Below, piece by piece: positions 7,397-14,355 of a stretch of 14,771 bases of DNA. The position numbers and the translations under genes are program-made. Position 1 is the first letter of the stretch, and every line of letters begins with the position of its first letter. The notes below the pieces were generated by a model. That model saw nothing but the letters and a program-made list of their open reading frames with translations. It had not been told where the DNA came from and made no database searches. Source of the stretch: an uncultured Bacilli bacterium (lineage in GTDB: Bacteria > Bacillota_I > Bacilli_A > RF39 > UBA660); NCBI GenBank assembly GCA_947624855.1, contig CANQMC010000019.1, positions 1-14,771 on the forward strand, in the 5' to 3' direction.

Positions 7397-8113
7397 TTAA
7401 CAAGCCCAACCTTCATCATGATCTAAATTTGTAATTTCTTTTATAGTTTGTTTATCACTATCAAACTCATTTATAATATCAACATTACCAACACCATCAG
7501 TTCTAGTACCAGTACATTCTTGAGAAAGATAATAAAGTTTATTTTTATAATAAGAAGGCCTTTCAGTTACTATGTCATTAAATAAACTTTTAAAATTTTG
7601 ATCAAGTATTTCTAAGTTTAAACCAACAAACCTATCTAAAATTATCATATTATTATTAAAATCATATATTGAAAAATGGATTCCTTCACCATGAGATGGT
7701 ATGTTAGCAATTTCTTGACCATTATAAGTGAAAGATGCTTTTTCTTTATCTTTACTTACATCAATCTTTTTACTTCCTATCATAAAACTATTTTCTTTTG
7801 AATCTTGATTATAAATTTCTTTAACATCATTTAAACTTTTAACATCAATTTTAGCAACATTCTTAAAAAATTCATCAGAAGTCATATCATATGCTTCTTT
7901 AAAATTATTAGTATTAGAATCACTAGAACTATTTTCATTATTACTATTATTGTTGTTATTATTTTCTTCTACTTTAGAATCATTATTATTTTCTTTTATT
8001 TCAGTATTATCTTGGTTATTATTTTTATTATCCATAACTATATAAGTTATACCTACTGCAATTGTGATTAATAATATTACTATTATCCCATATAAAATTT
8101 TTTCTTTTTTCAT
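7397..8113 (-). CDS. Membrane-anchored Asn-rich surface protein, paralogue A
   Basis: The 238-residue protein has a single N-terminal transmembrane anchor at about residues 8-26 (ILYGIIVILLITIAVGITYI) without a lipobox. An Asn/Glu/Ser-rich linker covers about 29-70, and an ectodomain of ~165 residues follows. The anchor is identical to that of the gene at 9132 and nearly identical to that at 8281. The ectodomain is closely related only to the former, with the block ECTGTRTDGVGNVDI conserved exactly. The very last residue is Cys (GWAC), which could pair with the Cys of that block. The function is unknown. GAGGAG before the ATG can serve as ribosome site, and translation is probably also coupled to a 16-codon upstream frame that ends in an ATGA overlap. 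Position downstream of a sigma/anti-sigma pair suggests membership in its regulon, which is inference. Confidence 0.8.
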   Translation of the reverse strand: MKKEKILYGIIVILLITIAVGITYIVMDNKNNNQDNTEIKENNNDSKVEENNNNNNSNNENSSSDSNTNNFKEAYDMTSDEFFKNVAKIDVKSLNDVKEIYNQDSKENSFMIGSKKIDVSKDKEKASFTYNGQEIANIPSHGEGIHFSIYDFNNNMIILDRFVGLNLEILDQNFKSLFNDIVTERPSYYKNKLYYLSQECTGTRTDGVGNVDIINEFDSDKQTIKEITNLDHDEGWAC

Positions 8114-8160
8114 TTTATATCAACTCCTCTAATTATTATCTCTTCTTTTAATTTATTCAC
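8110..8160 (-). CDS. Upstream open frame (16 aa), coupled to paralogue A
   Basis: A GTG start at 8160 follows a near-consensus site AAAGGAGG with 6-base spacing. The encoded peptide is MNKLKEEIIIRGVDIK, and its TGA overlaps the ATG of the main gene (ATGA). The ribosome site and first codons match 34 of 40 bases at the start of the anti-sigma gene (peptide start MNKFKKEI), so the frame may be a relic of such a gene kept as a translational leader. The last ten codons are also found before paralogue C. Expression is inferred only. Confidence 0.5.
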   Translation of the reverse strand: MNKLKEEIIIRGVDIK

Positions 8161-8182
8161 AATTTTCCTCCTTTTCGAACTT

Positions 8183-8226
8183 AGTATAGCATACCCCCAT
8201 GTCAATATTTAAATTTATTTCCCCAT
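8183..8226 (-). promoter_or_regulatory. Putative extended -10 promoter with G-run direct repeats
   Basis: TGC-TATACT at 8183-8191 is an extended -10 for paralogue A and its leader frame. A TTGACA (8200-8205) lies only 11 bases upstream of it, too close to pair normally. Two ATGGGG motifs (minus strand, 8195-8200 within ATGGGGGTAT at 8191-8200, and 8221-8226) form direct repeats about 26 bases apart. They stand out in this AT-rich sequence and could be activator or repressor sites. Confidence 0.35.
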
Positions 8227-8260
8227 AAGTTTTGTAAACATAGTGTAAAACATCTTCATT

Positions 8261-8289
8261 AGAAAAAAAACCTAAAGCCTTTAAGAAAC
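8261..8289 (-). terminator. Decayed terminator overlapping the end of paralogue B
   Basis: This 29-bp block matches 27 of 29 positions with the good terminator at 7341-7369. The two changes (8270 and 8278) break two stem pairs, leaving AAAGGC-TTTA-GGTTTT with a weak stem before the T run. The stop codon of the gene at 8281 lies inside it. It is probably leaky, allowing read-through into paralogue A. Confidence 0.45.
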
Positions 8290-9075
8290 TACTTCACTAC
8301 TATAATAGTAATAACCATTATCTTTAGCTTTAAATGTATGTTTATATTTTGTAAATTTATCTTTATTATTTTTTAATTCAGTAAGTGGATCATCATCAAG
8401 TTCTATTTCATAATTATTATAATAATCATTTAAAGTTTTATCATAATAATATGCGTGATATTCATAAATTATTAGTTCATCGTTTACTTCATAACTATCT
8501 ATATAACTTACCTCTTGTGTATAAATACCTCCGCCAAGACTTAAAAAATAATTACTTTGAAATATAAAGCTTAATCCAAATTCATACATATCATCTTTGG
8601 TTTTTGTTTCTTCTAAATTATCTATAGAAATATTATAATTTTCTGATACTTTATTTTTTATATAGTCAAATGGAAAATAATATCTATCTATAAATTCTCC
8701 TTCATAATTAAAACTTAATTCATATTTAAGTCTAATTTTTAAATTCATGTCAAATGGACAATTTTCATTATCCCAACATGATAATTCATTTTTTAAAGCT
8801 TCACTTATTAAAGCTTGTTTAGGTATATTATTTATATTGCTTTGTTTTTCTTTATAAACATTATAATTAAAGTTTAGAGGCACATAATTTAAATATTTGT
8901 TTATTTCTTCTTCAGTTAAAGTATTTTTTTCTTGAACTTTATTTTTATTGTTCTCTTTTACTTTAGTGTCATTATTGTTATTATTTTTATTATCCATAAC
9001 TATGTAAGTTATGCCTACTGCGATTGTGATTAATAATATTACTATTATTCCATATAAAACTGTTTCTTTTTTCAC
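8281..9075 (-). CDS. Membrane-anchored surface protein with shared anchor, paralogue B
   Basis: The 264-residue protein starts at GTG (9073-9075), preceded by AAGGA at good spacing. Its first 33 residues differ from those of paralogues A and C at only two positions (MKKETV instead of MKKEKI), including the transmembrane segment at about 8-26 and MDNKNNN. A short Asn/Lys linker follows. From about residue 50 the ectodomain is unrelated: TLTEEEINKYLNYVP, one Cys pair in SCWDNENCPFD, Tyr-rich strands, and a C-terminal FKAKDNGYYYYSSEVVS typical of small extracytoplasmic domains in related hypothetical proteins. It is not recognised further. Shared 5' and 3' ends around a different middle point to exchange between paralogues. 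It lies 56 bases after paralogue C, probably in the same transcript. Confidence 0.8.
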   Translation of the reverse strand: MKKETVLYGIIVILLITIAVGITYIVMDNKNNNNNDTKVKENNKNKVQEKNTLTEEEINKYLNYVPLNFNYNVYKEKQSNINNIPKQALISEALKNELSCWDNENCPFDMNLKIRLKYELSFNYEGEFIDRYYFPFDYIKNKVSENYNISIDNLEETKTKDDMYEFGLSFIFQSNYFLSLGGGIYTQEVSYIDSYEVNDELIIYEYHAYYYDKTLNDYYNNYEIELDDDPLTELKNNKDKFTKYKHTFKAKDNGYYYYSSEVVS

Positions 9076-9131
9076 ACTTATTCCTTCTTTCTTACCTTTA
9101 TTAAATAAAGTATAATATAATATTTTTTATT

Positions 9132-9827
9132 TTAACAAACCCAACCTGCATCATGATTTAAATTTGTAATTTTATTTATAGTTTGTTTATCACTATCAAA
9201 CTCATATAAAATATCAACATTACCAACACCATCAGTTCTAGTACCAGTACATTCTGGAATAAAATAATAAAGTTTGTTTTTATAATAATAAATAGGTACG
9301 TCACTCAATAAGCCTTTGAATAATCTTGTAAAATTTTGATCAAGTATTTCTAACATTACACCACCATAACTATCTTCAATTAAAATACAATTATTAAAAT
9401 CATATACTGAAAAAGAATTTTCTCCTTCAGTATAAAATGGTACGGTAGCAATTTCTTGACCATTATAAATGAAAGACACTATTTCTTTATCTTTACTTAC
9501 ATCAATCTTTTTACTTCCAATCATAAAACTATTTTCTTTTGAATCTTGATTATAAATTTCTTCAGAATAATATAAATTATTAACATCAATTTTAACAACA
9601 TTCTTAAAAAATTCGTCAATAGGCATATCATATGCTTCTTTAAAATTACTTGCATTAGAATCACTAGAACTATTTTCATTATTATTATTATTGTTGTTAT
9701 TATTTTCTTTTATTTCAGTATTATCTTGGTTATTATTTTTATTATCCATAACTATATAAGTTATACCTACTGCAATTGTGATTAATAATATTACTATTAT
9801 TCCATATAAAATTTTTTCTTTTTTCAT
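9132..9827 (-). CDS. Membrane-anchored Asn-rich surface protein, paralogue C
   Basis: The 231-residue protein has an anchor identical to paralogue A (residues 8-26), a slightly shorter poly-Asn linker, and a homologous ectodomain. Long blocks are unchanged (EIYNQDSKENSFMIGSKK, ECTGTRTDGVGNVDI, EFDSDKQTI). Others are strongly altered, for example SLNDVK versus NLYYSE and SHGEGIHFSI versus FYTEGENSFSV. The last residue is again Cys (GWVC). The upstream 40 bases are almost the same as those of paralogue A, including a 14-codon frame ending in ATGA and the GAGGAG site. It is the first gene after the anti-sigma factor. The function is unknown. Confidence 0.8.
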   Translation of the reverse strand: MKKEKILYGIIVILLITIAVGITYIVMDNKNNNQDNTEIKENNNNNNNNNENSSSDSNASNFKEAYDMPIDEFFKNVVKIDVNNLYYSEEIYNQDSKENSFMIGSKKIDVSKDKEIVSFIYNGQEIATVPFYTEGENSFSVYDFNNCILIEDSYGGVMLEILDQNFTRLFKGLLSDVPIYYYKNKLYYFIPECTGTRTDGVGNVDILYEFDSDKQTINKITNLNHDAGWVC

Positions 9828-9868
9828 TTTATATCAACTCCTCTAATTATTATCTCTTTTTTAATCAT
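9824..9868 (-). CDS. Upstream open frame (14 aa), coupled to paralogue C
   Basis: ATG at 9868 lies 5-6 bases after AAAGGGTG. The peptide MIKKEIIIRGVDIK shares its last ten residues with the leader frame of paralogue A and ends in the same ATGA overlap with the main start. Its beginning differs from the other leader. Reading frame and overlap have survived in both copies, which favours translation, but the copies may be too recent for this to be strong evidence. Confidence 0.45.
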   Translation of the reverse strand: MIKKEIIIRGVDIK

Positions 9869-9890
9869 ACTGTCACCCTTTCTTAGCTTT

Positions 9891-9919
9891 ATTAAAGCAA
9901 ATATTTATTTAGATATCAA
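9891..9919 (-). promoter_or_regulatory. Candidate promoter of paralogues C and B
   Basis: -35 TTGATA (9914-9919), a 17-base spacer ending in TGC, and -10 TTTAAT (9891-9896), giving an extended -10. It lies about 23 bases before the leader frame. No ECF-type AAC/CGT promoter was recognised, so dependence on the neighbouring sigma factor is not shown by sequence. Confidence 0.4.
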
Positions 9920-9974
9920 CTCTAATATTTAATTTACATTATATTTTACAGTTAACTTTACATTTTAGGTTCTT

Positions 9975-11009
9975 TTAATTTATTTTAAAAGTTACACCAT
10001 TAATTGTAAGTGATTTTAGAGTATCTATATCTATTACTGCAGAATTTTCATTTATAACATAATCTATTGTTGGTTTTAAAAAAGTTATTTCATCGTGTTC
10101 ATAATCTAAATGTGCTGATAATTTTGAATAATTTTGAAGAGTTATGTATGTATATATATTACTAGAATACATTATATTATAAACATATTGATCTAAATCA
10201 TTAATTTGAGCTTGGGTTAAATCTTCAAAAGCTACATTATAATCAAAAGTAACTATTATATGCATTGGTGTAATTTTTAAATGTTTTACTTTACCTATTA
10301 TTCCATCTTGGTTATAAACTACTTTATCAAAATCTAATTCTTTAATTTTCATTTTATTATTTTGTAAAATAAATGTTATATCATAATATTCATCATCTAT
10401 AAAAAAACGCATTGTTAAAGGTTTATTTATAAGATCTTTTTCATGATTAATTGAAAAATTATAAGCATAATTTAAAGTATTTTCTTTTTCACCTAATAAA
10501 GCCATAGATTGTTCACAAAAAGGATAATCAAGTGTACATTTCATATCTAGTAATGGTTTATCATTTTCTATTGGTGTTTCTTCTAATCTAAATTCTTCAA
10601 ATTTAGTACCTTCGGAAATAAAAGCATTATCAATATAAACTTTTTCTTTTTTGCCAATCATATCTAAACTAATGTATAAACTTTTAGTATCATATACTGT
10701 TTGATTTATTTTAATTGTAAAATCATCAAATTTATATTCATTATTTACTTCAGTTCCTCCTACACCATAATTATTTAATTCTTCTTCGGATTTATCAAAT
10801 AAAATTTTTAATGTTTCATCAAAATTAAATATTTTTACTAAAGCATAAGTTGTGGTGGTACAAGCCATAAATATTAATACTATTACAGCAAATCTTAATA
10901 AATAAATTTGCTTTTTATTTTTCTTTTTGTTCTTAATTTTTTCTAGTATTTCTTTTTTTTCATAGGCTGATATATTTATTTGGTCTATTTCTTTTTTAAA
11001 TTTATTCAT
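9975..11009 (-). CDS. Membrane anti-sigma factor, DUF4179-like
   Basis: The 344-residue protein has an N-terminal cytoplasmic part of ~33 residues, charged and helical (MNKFKKEIDQINI), suited to bind the sigma factor. A transmembrane segment lies at about 35-58, followed by a ~285-residue extracytoplasmic sensor domain. Its start (ALVKIFNFDETLKILFD, then FDDFTIKINQTVYDTKSLYISLD) looks like the DUF4179 family found beside ECF sigma factors. The gene overlaps the sigma gene by 8 bases and has a strong AAAGGAGG site 6 bases before the ATG. Membership in the anti-sigma class rests on the gene pair and topology. What releases the sigma factor is unknown. A canonical zinc-binding ZAS motif (HxxxCxxC) is absent. 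Confidence 0.82.
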   Translation of the reverse strand: MNKFKKEIDQINISAYEKKEILEKIKNKKKNKKQIYLLRFAVIVLIFMACTTTTYALVKIFNFDETLKILFDKSEEELNNYGVGGTEVNNEYKFDDFTIKINQTVYDTKSLYISLDMIGKKEKVYIDNAFISEGTKFEEFRLEETPIENDKPLLDMKCTLDYPFCEQSMALLGEKENTLNYAYNFSINHEKDLINKPLTMRFFIDDEYYDITFILQNNKMKIKELDFDKVVYNQDGIIGKVKHLKITPMHIIVTFDYNVAFEDLTQAQINDLDQYVYNIMYSSNIYTYITLQNYSKLSAHLDYEHDEITFLKPTIDYVINENSAVIDIDTLKSLTINGVTFKIN

Positions 11010-11466
11010 AATTTTCCTCCTTTAAAATATCTTTTAATATTAATCTTCCTTCATGTAAATAAGAATAAATAGTATTTTCTTTAATATTAAGTATTTTAGC
11101 TATTTCAGGTCCACTGTAACCTTCATAATAATGCATATAAATTGGTATTTTATATTTATCTGGTAAATCTAAAACGATTTGTAATATTTCATTATTATGA
11201 TCTTCGCTTTTAATCTCGAAATTTAATTCTTTATTCTTATTCCACCAATGTTTAACTTTATTTTTACAATAATTATTAGCTACTACTATTAACCATGCTT
11301 TTTCATGTTCTAAACTTTCAAATTGTTTATTTTTTTCCAAAAGCTTTGTAAACACACTGTTAACTGCATCTTCAGCATCATATTTATTACCTTTAAAATA
11401 AATAAAACATATTTTATATATCATATCTACATTGCGGTAATAAATATCTTCAAAATCACTACTCAT
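11002..11466 (-). CDS. ECF-type RNA polymerase sigma factor
   Basis: The 154-residue protein contains only sigma regions 2 and 4. Region 2 lies at about residues 8-75, with DAEDAVNSVF (30-39) and the promoter-melting segment around EKAWLIVVANNYCKN (55-69). Region 4 lies at about 95-148, with LPDKYKIPIYMHYYEGYSG and the helix-turn-helix in PEIAKILNIKENTIYSYLHEGR. It directs core polymerase to a specific promoter set when freed from the membrane anti-sigma factor encoded by the overlapping next gene. GGAGG lies 8 bases before the ATG. No matching ECF promoter was found upstream, so autoregulation cannot be claimed. The upstream gap holds an inverted repeat at 11503-11516. Confidence 0.9.
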   Translation of the reverse strand: MSSDFEDIYYRNVDMIYKICFIYFKGNKYDAEDAVNSVFTKLLEKNKQFESLEHEKAWLIVVANNYCKNKVKHWWNKNKELNFEIKSEDHNNEILQIVLDLPDKYKIPIYMHYYEGYSGPEIAKILNIKENTIYSYLHEGRLILKDILKEENYE

Positions 11467-11502
11467 TTTTATTCCTCCATTAATAATACAAATAACTTAT
11501 CT

Positions 11503-11516
11503 AAATCCTTGGATTT
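11503..11516. promoter_or_regulatory. Inverted repeat upstream of the sigma factor gene
   Basis: aaatcc-tt-ggattt is a perfect 6-bp inverted repeat about 37 bases before the sigma start. It could be a protein-binding site for the sigma operon or, on the plus strand with the T run that follows, a weak terminator. No plus-strand gene is present, so the former is preferred at low confidence. Confidence 0.3.
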
Positions 11517-11531
11517 TTTTTTAATTTTAAT

Positions 11532-11566
11532 AAAAAAAACAAATAAGTAAAATTTTACCTATTTGT
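11532..11566 (-). terminator. Rho-independent terminator of the HD-domain gene
   Basis: A 14-bp near-perfect stem, ACAAATAGGTAAAA/TTTTACTTATTTGT with one G-T pair, is followed by a run of T at 11532-11539. It starts two bases after the stop codon. The A-rich mirror image makes it potentially bidirectional. Confidence 0.8.
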
Positions 11567-11568
11567 AA

Positions 11569-12114
11569 TTAGTTTTTAAACATTAAAATATTAAATATTA
11601 AGATAAGAGTTACATTAGCAACATAACTAAATTGAAATCTTTCACATTCCATGATGGAAACTATTAAATCTGATGCACAAATGATCCAACCTTCTTTTGA
11701 TTTTGGTTTAAACTCTTTAATACTTGCTTTTTCTTTACGATTTACAAAAGGTAAAAATCTTTTTAATAATACATGATGAAACATATGTGTTTTAATAGCT
11801 TCTTTTTCTAAATCAGTAACATTAAAATATTTTGAAGCATTTGTCGCAGCTGTTACAGGATGATTTAAATAAGAATTTTCTGGTTTATCTTTACGAGTTC
11901 CAAAAAAGAAATCATGAAGTAAACCCGCTCTGGAAACTGCTTTTAAATCAGCTTTAAATATTTTCCCTAATTTATAACTTAATTTGGCTACTCTAATGCT
12001 ATGTTCATATTTACTGGTTCCATGATGTAAATCTTTTTTAGTTATTAAAAAGTTTTTATTTGTTAATATATCTTTTATATAACTTTCAAATTCATTGTTT
12101 GATTTTTTACTCAT
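11569..12114 (-). CDS. HD-domain phosphohydrolase, membrane-tailed
   Basis: The 181-residue protein belongs to the HD superfamily of metal-dependent phosphohydrolases. The metal-ligand series is visible: H38 in GTSKYEHSIRVA, the HD pair H67-D68 in AGLLHDFF, further His at 85, 110 and 114, and D149 in CASDLIVS. HHGTSKYEHS and LLHDFFFGTRK resemble a small Firmicutes HD family. The substrate is unknown, a nucleotide or phosphate ester being likely for the fold. The C-terminal ~20 residues (FSYVANVTLILIFNILMF) are hydrophobic and may hold it at the membrane. The second of two closely spaced ATGs is used, about 10 bases after AAGGGG. It is monocistronic, with its own promoter and terminator. Confidence 0.82.
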   Translation of the reverse strand: MSKKSNNEFESYIKDILTNKNFLITKKDLHHGTSKYEHSIRVAKLSYKLGKIFKADLKAVSRAGLLHDFFFGTRKDKPENSYLNHPVTAATNASKYFNVTDLEKEAIKTHMFHHVLLKRFLPFVNRKEKASIKEFKPKSKEGWIICASDLIVSIMECERFQFSYVANVTLILIFNILMFKN

Positions 12115-12146
12115 TCATTTAGCACCCCTTCAAGTACTGTAAAAAC

Positions 12147-12175
12147 ATTATATTAAATTATACCGCTTTTGTAAA
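12147..12175 (-). promoter_or_regulatory. Promoter of the HD-domain gene
   Basis: -35 TTTACA (12170-12175), a 17-base spacer and -10 TATAAT (12147-12152), about 30 bases upstream of the start. Between it and the clpB stop no strong terminator is visible, only an AT-only weak stem, so some clpB read-through is possible. Confidence 0.65.
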
Positions 12176-12201
12176 GGTTAAATACATAATTTTACTATTT
12201 T

Positions 12202-14301
12202 TTACATTAAAATTATTTTATTATCTTTTACATCAACTTTAATTTTAGTATTAGGTTTTATTTCATCTTTAATTATTTTATCGGCTATTAAAGTTTCAAT
12301 ATTATGAGTTATATATCTTTTAATTGGTCGAGCTCCATAAGCTTCTTCATAGGATTCATTAATAATAAAATCTTTAGCTTCTTTGGTAATAGTAATAGTT
12401 AAATTTAAATCTTTTAATCGATCTTCTGTTTCTTTTATTATTTTATCTAATATATTAATTACTACTTCTTTACTTAAAGATTTAAAGATTACTATTTCAT
12501 CAATTCGATTAATAAATTCAGGTCTAAAAGTTCTTTTTAAAGTTTCCATTACTTTATTTTTATCATTATTTTCTAAAATATATTCACTACCTAAATTAGA
12601 TGTCATAATGATAATTGTATTTTTAAAATCAATTAATTTACCGGTAGCATCAGTAATACGGCCATCATCTAATATTTGTAGTAATATATTAAATATATCT
12701 GGATGAGCTTTTTCAATTTCATCAAATAATACAATACTATAAGGATTACGTCTTACAGCTTCAGTTAATTCGCCACCTTCATTATATCCAACATATCCTG
12801 GAGGCGCTCCAAGTAATCTTGAGACATTAAAGGCTTCCATATATTCTGAACAATCAATTCTAATCATATGACGTTCATCATCAAATAATTCGTAAGCTAA
12901 GGCTTTGGCTAATTCGGTTTTTCCAACTCCGGTTGGTCCCATAAAAATGAAAGAACCTATTGGTTTAGTTGGATCTTTAATTCCACTTCTCGCTCTAATA
13001 ATAGCATCACTTACAACTTTAACTGCTACTTCTTGACCTATTACTTTTTTATTTAAATTAGCTTGTAAGCTTAATAATTTTTCTTTTTCGCCACTTACTA
13101 ATTTTTGAATTGGTATATTAGTCCATTTAGCTATAATTCGAGCAATATCTTCACTTGATACAGTATCACTTAACATTTCACGATTGGTTTTTTTAGTTAA
13201 TTCTTCTAATTCACTTTCAAGTTTAGGTATTTCCCCATGACGAAGACGAGCAGCTGTTTCTAAATCATAGTTATTTTCTGCAGTTTCTAATTTAAAACGA
13301 GCACTATCTAATTCTTCTTTCTTTTTATTGATTTTATCATTTAAATCTTTTTCTTCATCCCATTTTTGACGCATAGCTTTTTCTTCTTCTTTTAATTCAT
13401 TTATTTCTTGCGTTAAATTTTCTTTTCTTTTTAAAGATAATTCATCTTTTTCTTTTTTTATTGCTTCATATTCAATTTCTAAACTCATGATTTTTCGTGT
13501 TAAACTATCTAATTCAGTTGGAACTGAAGCCATTTGCATTTTTATGGTAGCACATGCTTCATCAACTAAATCAATAGCTTTATCTGGTAAATAACGATCT
13601 GTTATATATCGATCAGATAAAGTGGCTGCACTTACTAATGCACTATCTTTTATATTAACACTGTGGAATAATTCAAAACGTTCTTTTAAACCTCTTAAAA
13701 TTGTTATTGTATCTATAACGTTTGGTTCATGAACAGTTATTTTTTGAAGTCTTCTTTCTAATGCTCCATCGGTTTCAATATATTTTCGATATTCATTTAA
13801 TGTAGTGGCCCCAATTAAACGAATTTCACCTCTAGCTAGCATTGGTTTTAACATATTACCAGCATCCATAGCTCCTTCGGCTCCTGCACCCACAATCATA
13901 TGAATTTCATCAATAAATAAAATTATTTCTCCGTTGGAATCGCTTATTTCTTTTAATACTTTTTTAAGTCTTTCTTCAAATTCACCTCGATATTTGGCTC
14001 CGGCAATTAATGCACCTAAATCTAATGACCAGATTTTTTTATTTTTTAAAGTACTTGGTACATCACCTTTATTAATTCGAATTGCTAAACCTTCTACAAT
14101 GGCAGTTTTACCAACACCTGGTTCACCAATTAAAACAGGATTATTTTTGGTTTTACGAGATAATATCCTAATAATTGAACGTATTTCTTCATCTCGACCT
14201 ATTACAGGATCTATTTTATTATTACGAGCAAGTTCTGTTATATCTCGACCATATTTTTCTAATACATTTTCTTCTTCATTATTATTCATATTTGGATACA
14301 T
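12202..14301 (-). CDS. clpB: ClpB-type AAA+ disaggregase lacking the N-terminal domain
   Basis: The 699-residue protein is a hexameric cytoplasmic chaperone that threads aggregated proteins through its pore, working with DnaK. AAA-1 has Walker A GEPGVGKT (59-66), pore loop KYRGEFEER (103-111) and Walker B FIDE (129-132). A charged coiled-coil M-domain of ~120 residues follows (about 257-382), which favours ClpB over ClpC. AAA-2 has Walker A GPTGVGKT (455-462), pore loop GYVGYNEGG (502-510) and Walker B LFDE (525-528). The usual ~150-residue Clp N domain is absent: the protein begins just before LEKYGRDITELA, as in mollicute ClpB. The ATG at 14301 is chosen because AAAGGGTG lies 7 bases upstream. 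A longer frame from 14355 starts inside the CIRCE operator, upstream of the transcription start. HrcA repression is expected. Confidence 0.95.
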   Translation of the reverse strand: MYPNMNNNEEENVLEKYGRDITELARNNKIDPVIGRDEEIRSIIRILSRKTKNNPVLIGEPGVGKTAIVEGLAIRINKGDVPSTLKNKKIWSLDLGALIAGAKYRGEFEERLKKVLKEISDSNGEIILFIDEIHMIVGAGAEGAMDAGNMLKPMLARGEIRLIGATTLNEYRKYIETDGALERRLQKITVHEPNVIDTITILRGLKERFELFHSVNIKDSALVSAATLSDRYITDRYLPDKAIDLVDEACATIKMQMASVPTELDSLTRKIMSLEIEYEAIKKEKDELSLKRKENLTQEINELKEEEKAMRQKWDEEKDLNDKINKKKEELDSARFKLETAENNYDLETAARLRHGEIPKLESELEELTKKTNREMLSDTVSSEDIARIIAKWTNIPIQKLVSGEKEKLLSLQANLNKKVIGQEVAVKVVSDAIIRARSGIKDPTKPIGSFIFMGPTGVGKTELAKALAYELFDDERHMIRIDCSEYMEAFNVSRLLGAPPGYVGYNEGGELTEAVRRNPYSIVLFDEIEKAHPDIFNILLQILDDGRITDATGKLIDFKNTIIIMTSNLGSEYILENNDKNKVMETLKRTFRPEFINRIDEIVIFKSLSKEVVINILDKIIKETEDRLKDLNLTITITKEAKDFIINESYEEAYGARPIKRYITHNIETLIADKIIKDEIKPNTKIKVDVKDNKIILM

Positions 14302-14326
14302 CTTAATCACCCTTTCTCTAAATAAG

Positions 14327-14355
14327 ATTATAACACAAAAATTAGCACTCGTCAA
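14327..14355 (-). promoter_or_regulatory. Sigma-A promoter of clpB
   Basis: -35 TTGACG (14350-14355), exactly 17 bases of spacer, and -10 TATAAT (14327-14332). The -35 box lies within the CIRCE operator, so bound HrcA would block polymerase. Transcription should start near 14320. Confidence 0.88.

Noticed and set aside
8191..8200. CsoR-type copper operator (ATACCCCCAT)
   Set aside because: The second, inverted half-site is missing. The other G-run is a direct repeat, and no copper genes are nearby.
8183..8205. TTGACA with TATACT as a standard promoter
   Set aside because: The spacing is 11 bases. Only an extended -10 reading is plausible.
11503..11518. Plus-strand terminator
   Set aside because: The stem is short with almost no loop, and no plus-strand transcript is expected here.
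12383..12706. Plus-strand open frame of 107 codons
   Set aside because: It is antisense to the ClpB C-terminal part, and its composition reflects the complementary strand.
14302..14355. Upstream start for ClpB adding 18 residues
   Set aside because: It begins inside the CIRCE operator and -35 box, upstream of the predicted transcript start. The ATG at 14301 has a good ribosome site.
252..14355. Mollicute code with TGA as Trp
   Set aside because: Trp is encoded by TGG in ClpB and elsewhere, and all long frames are complete under the standard code.
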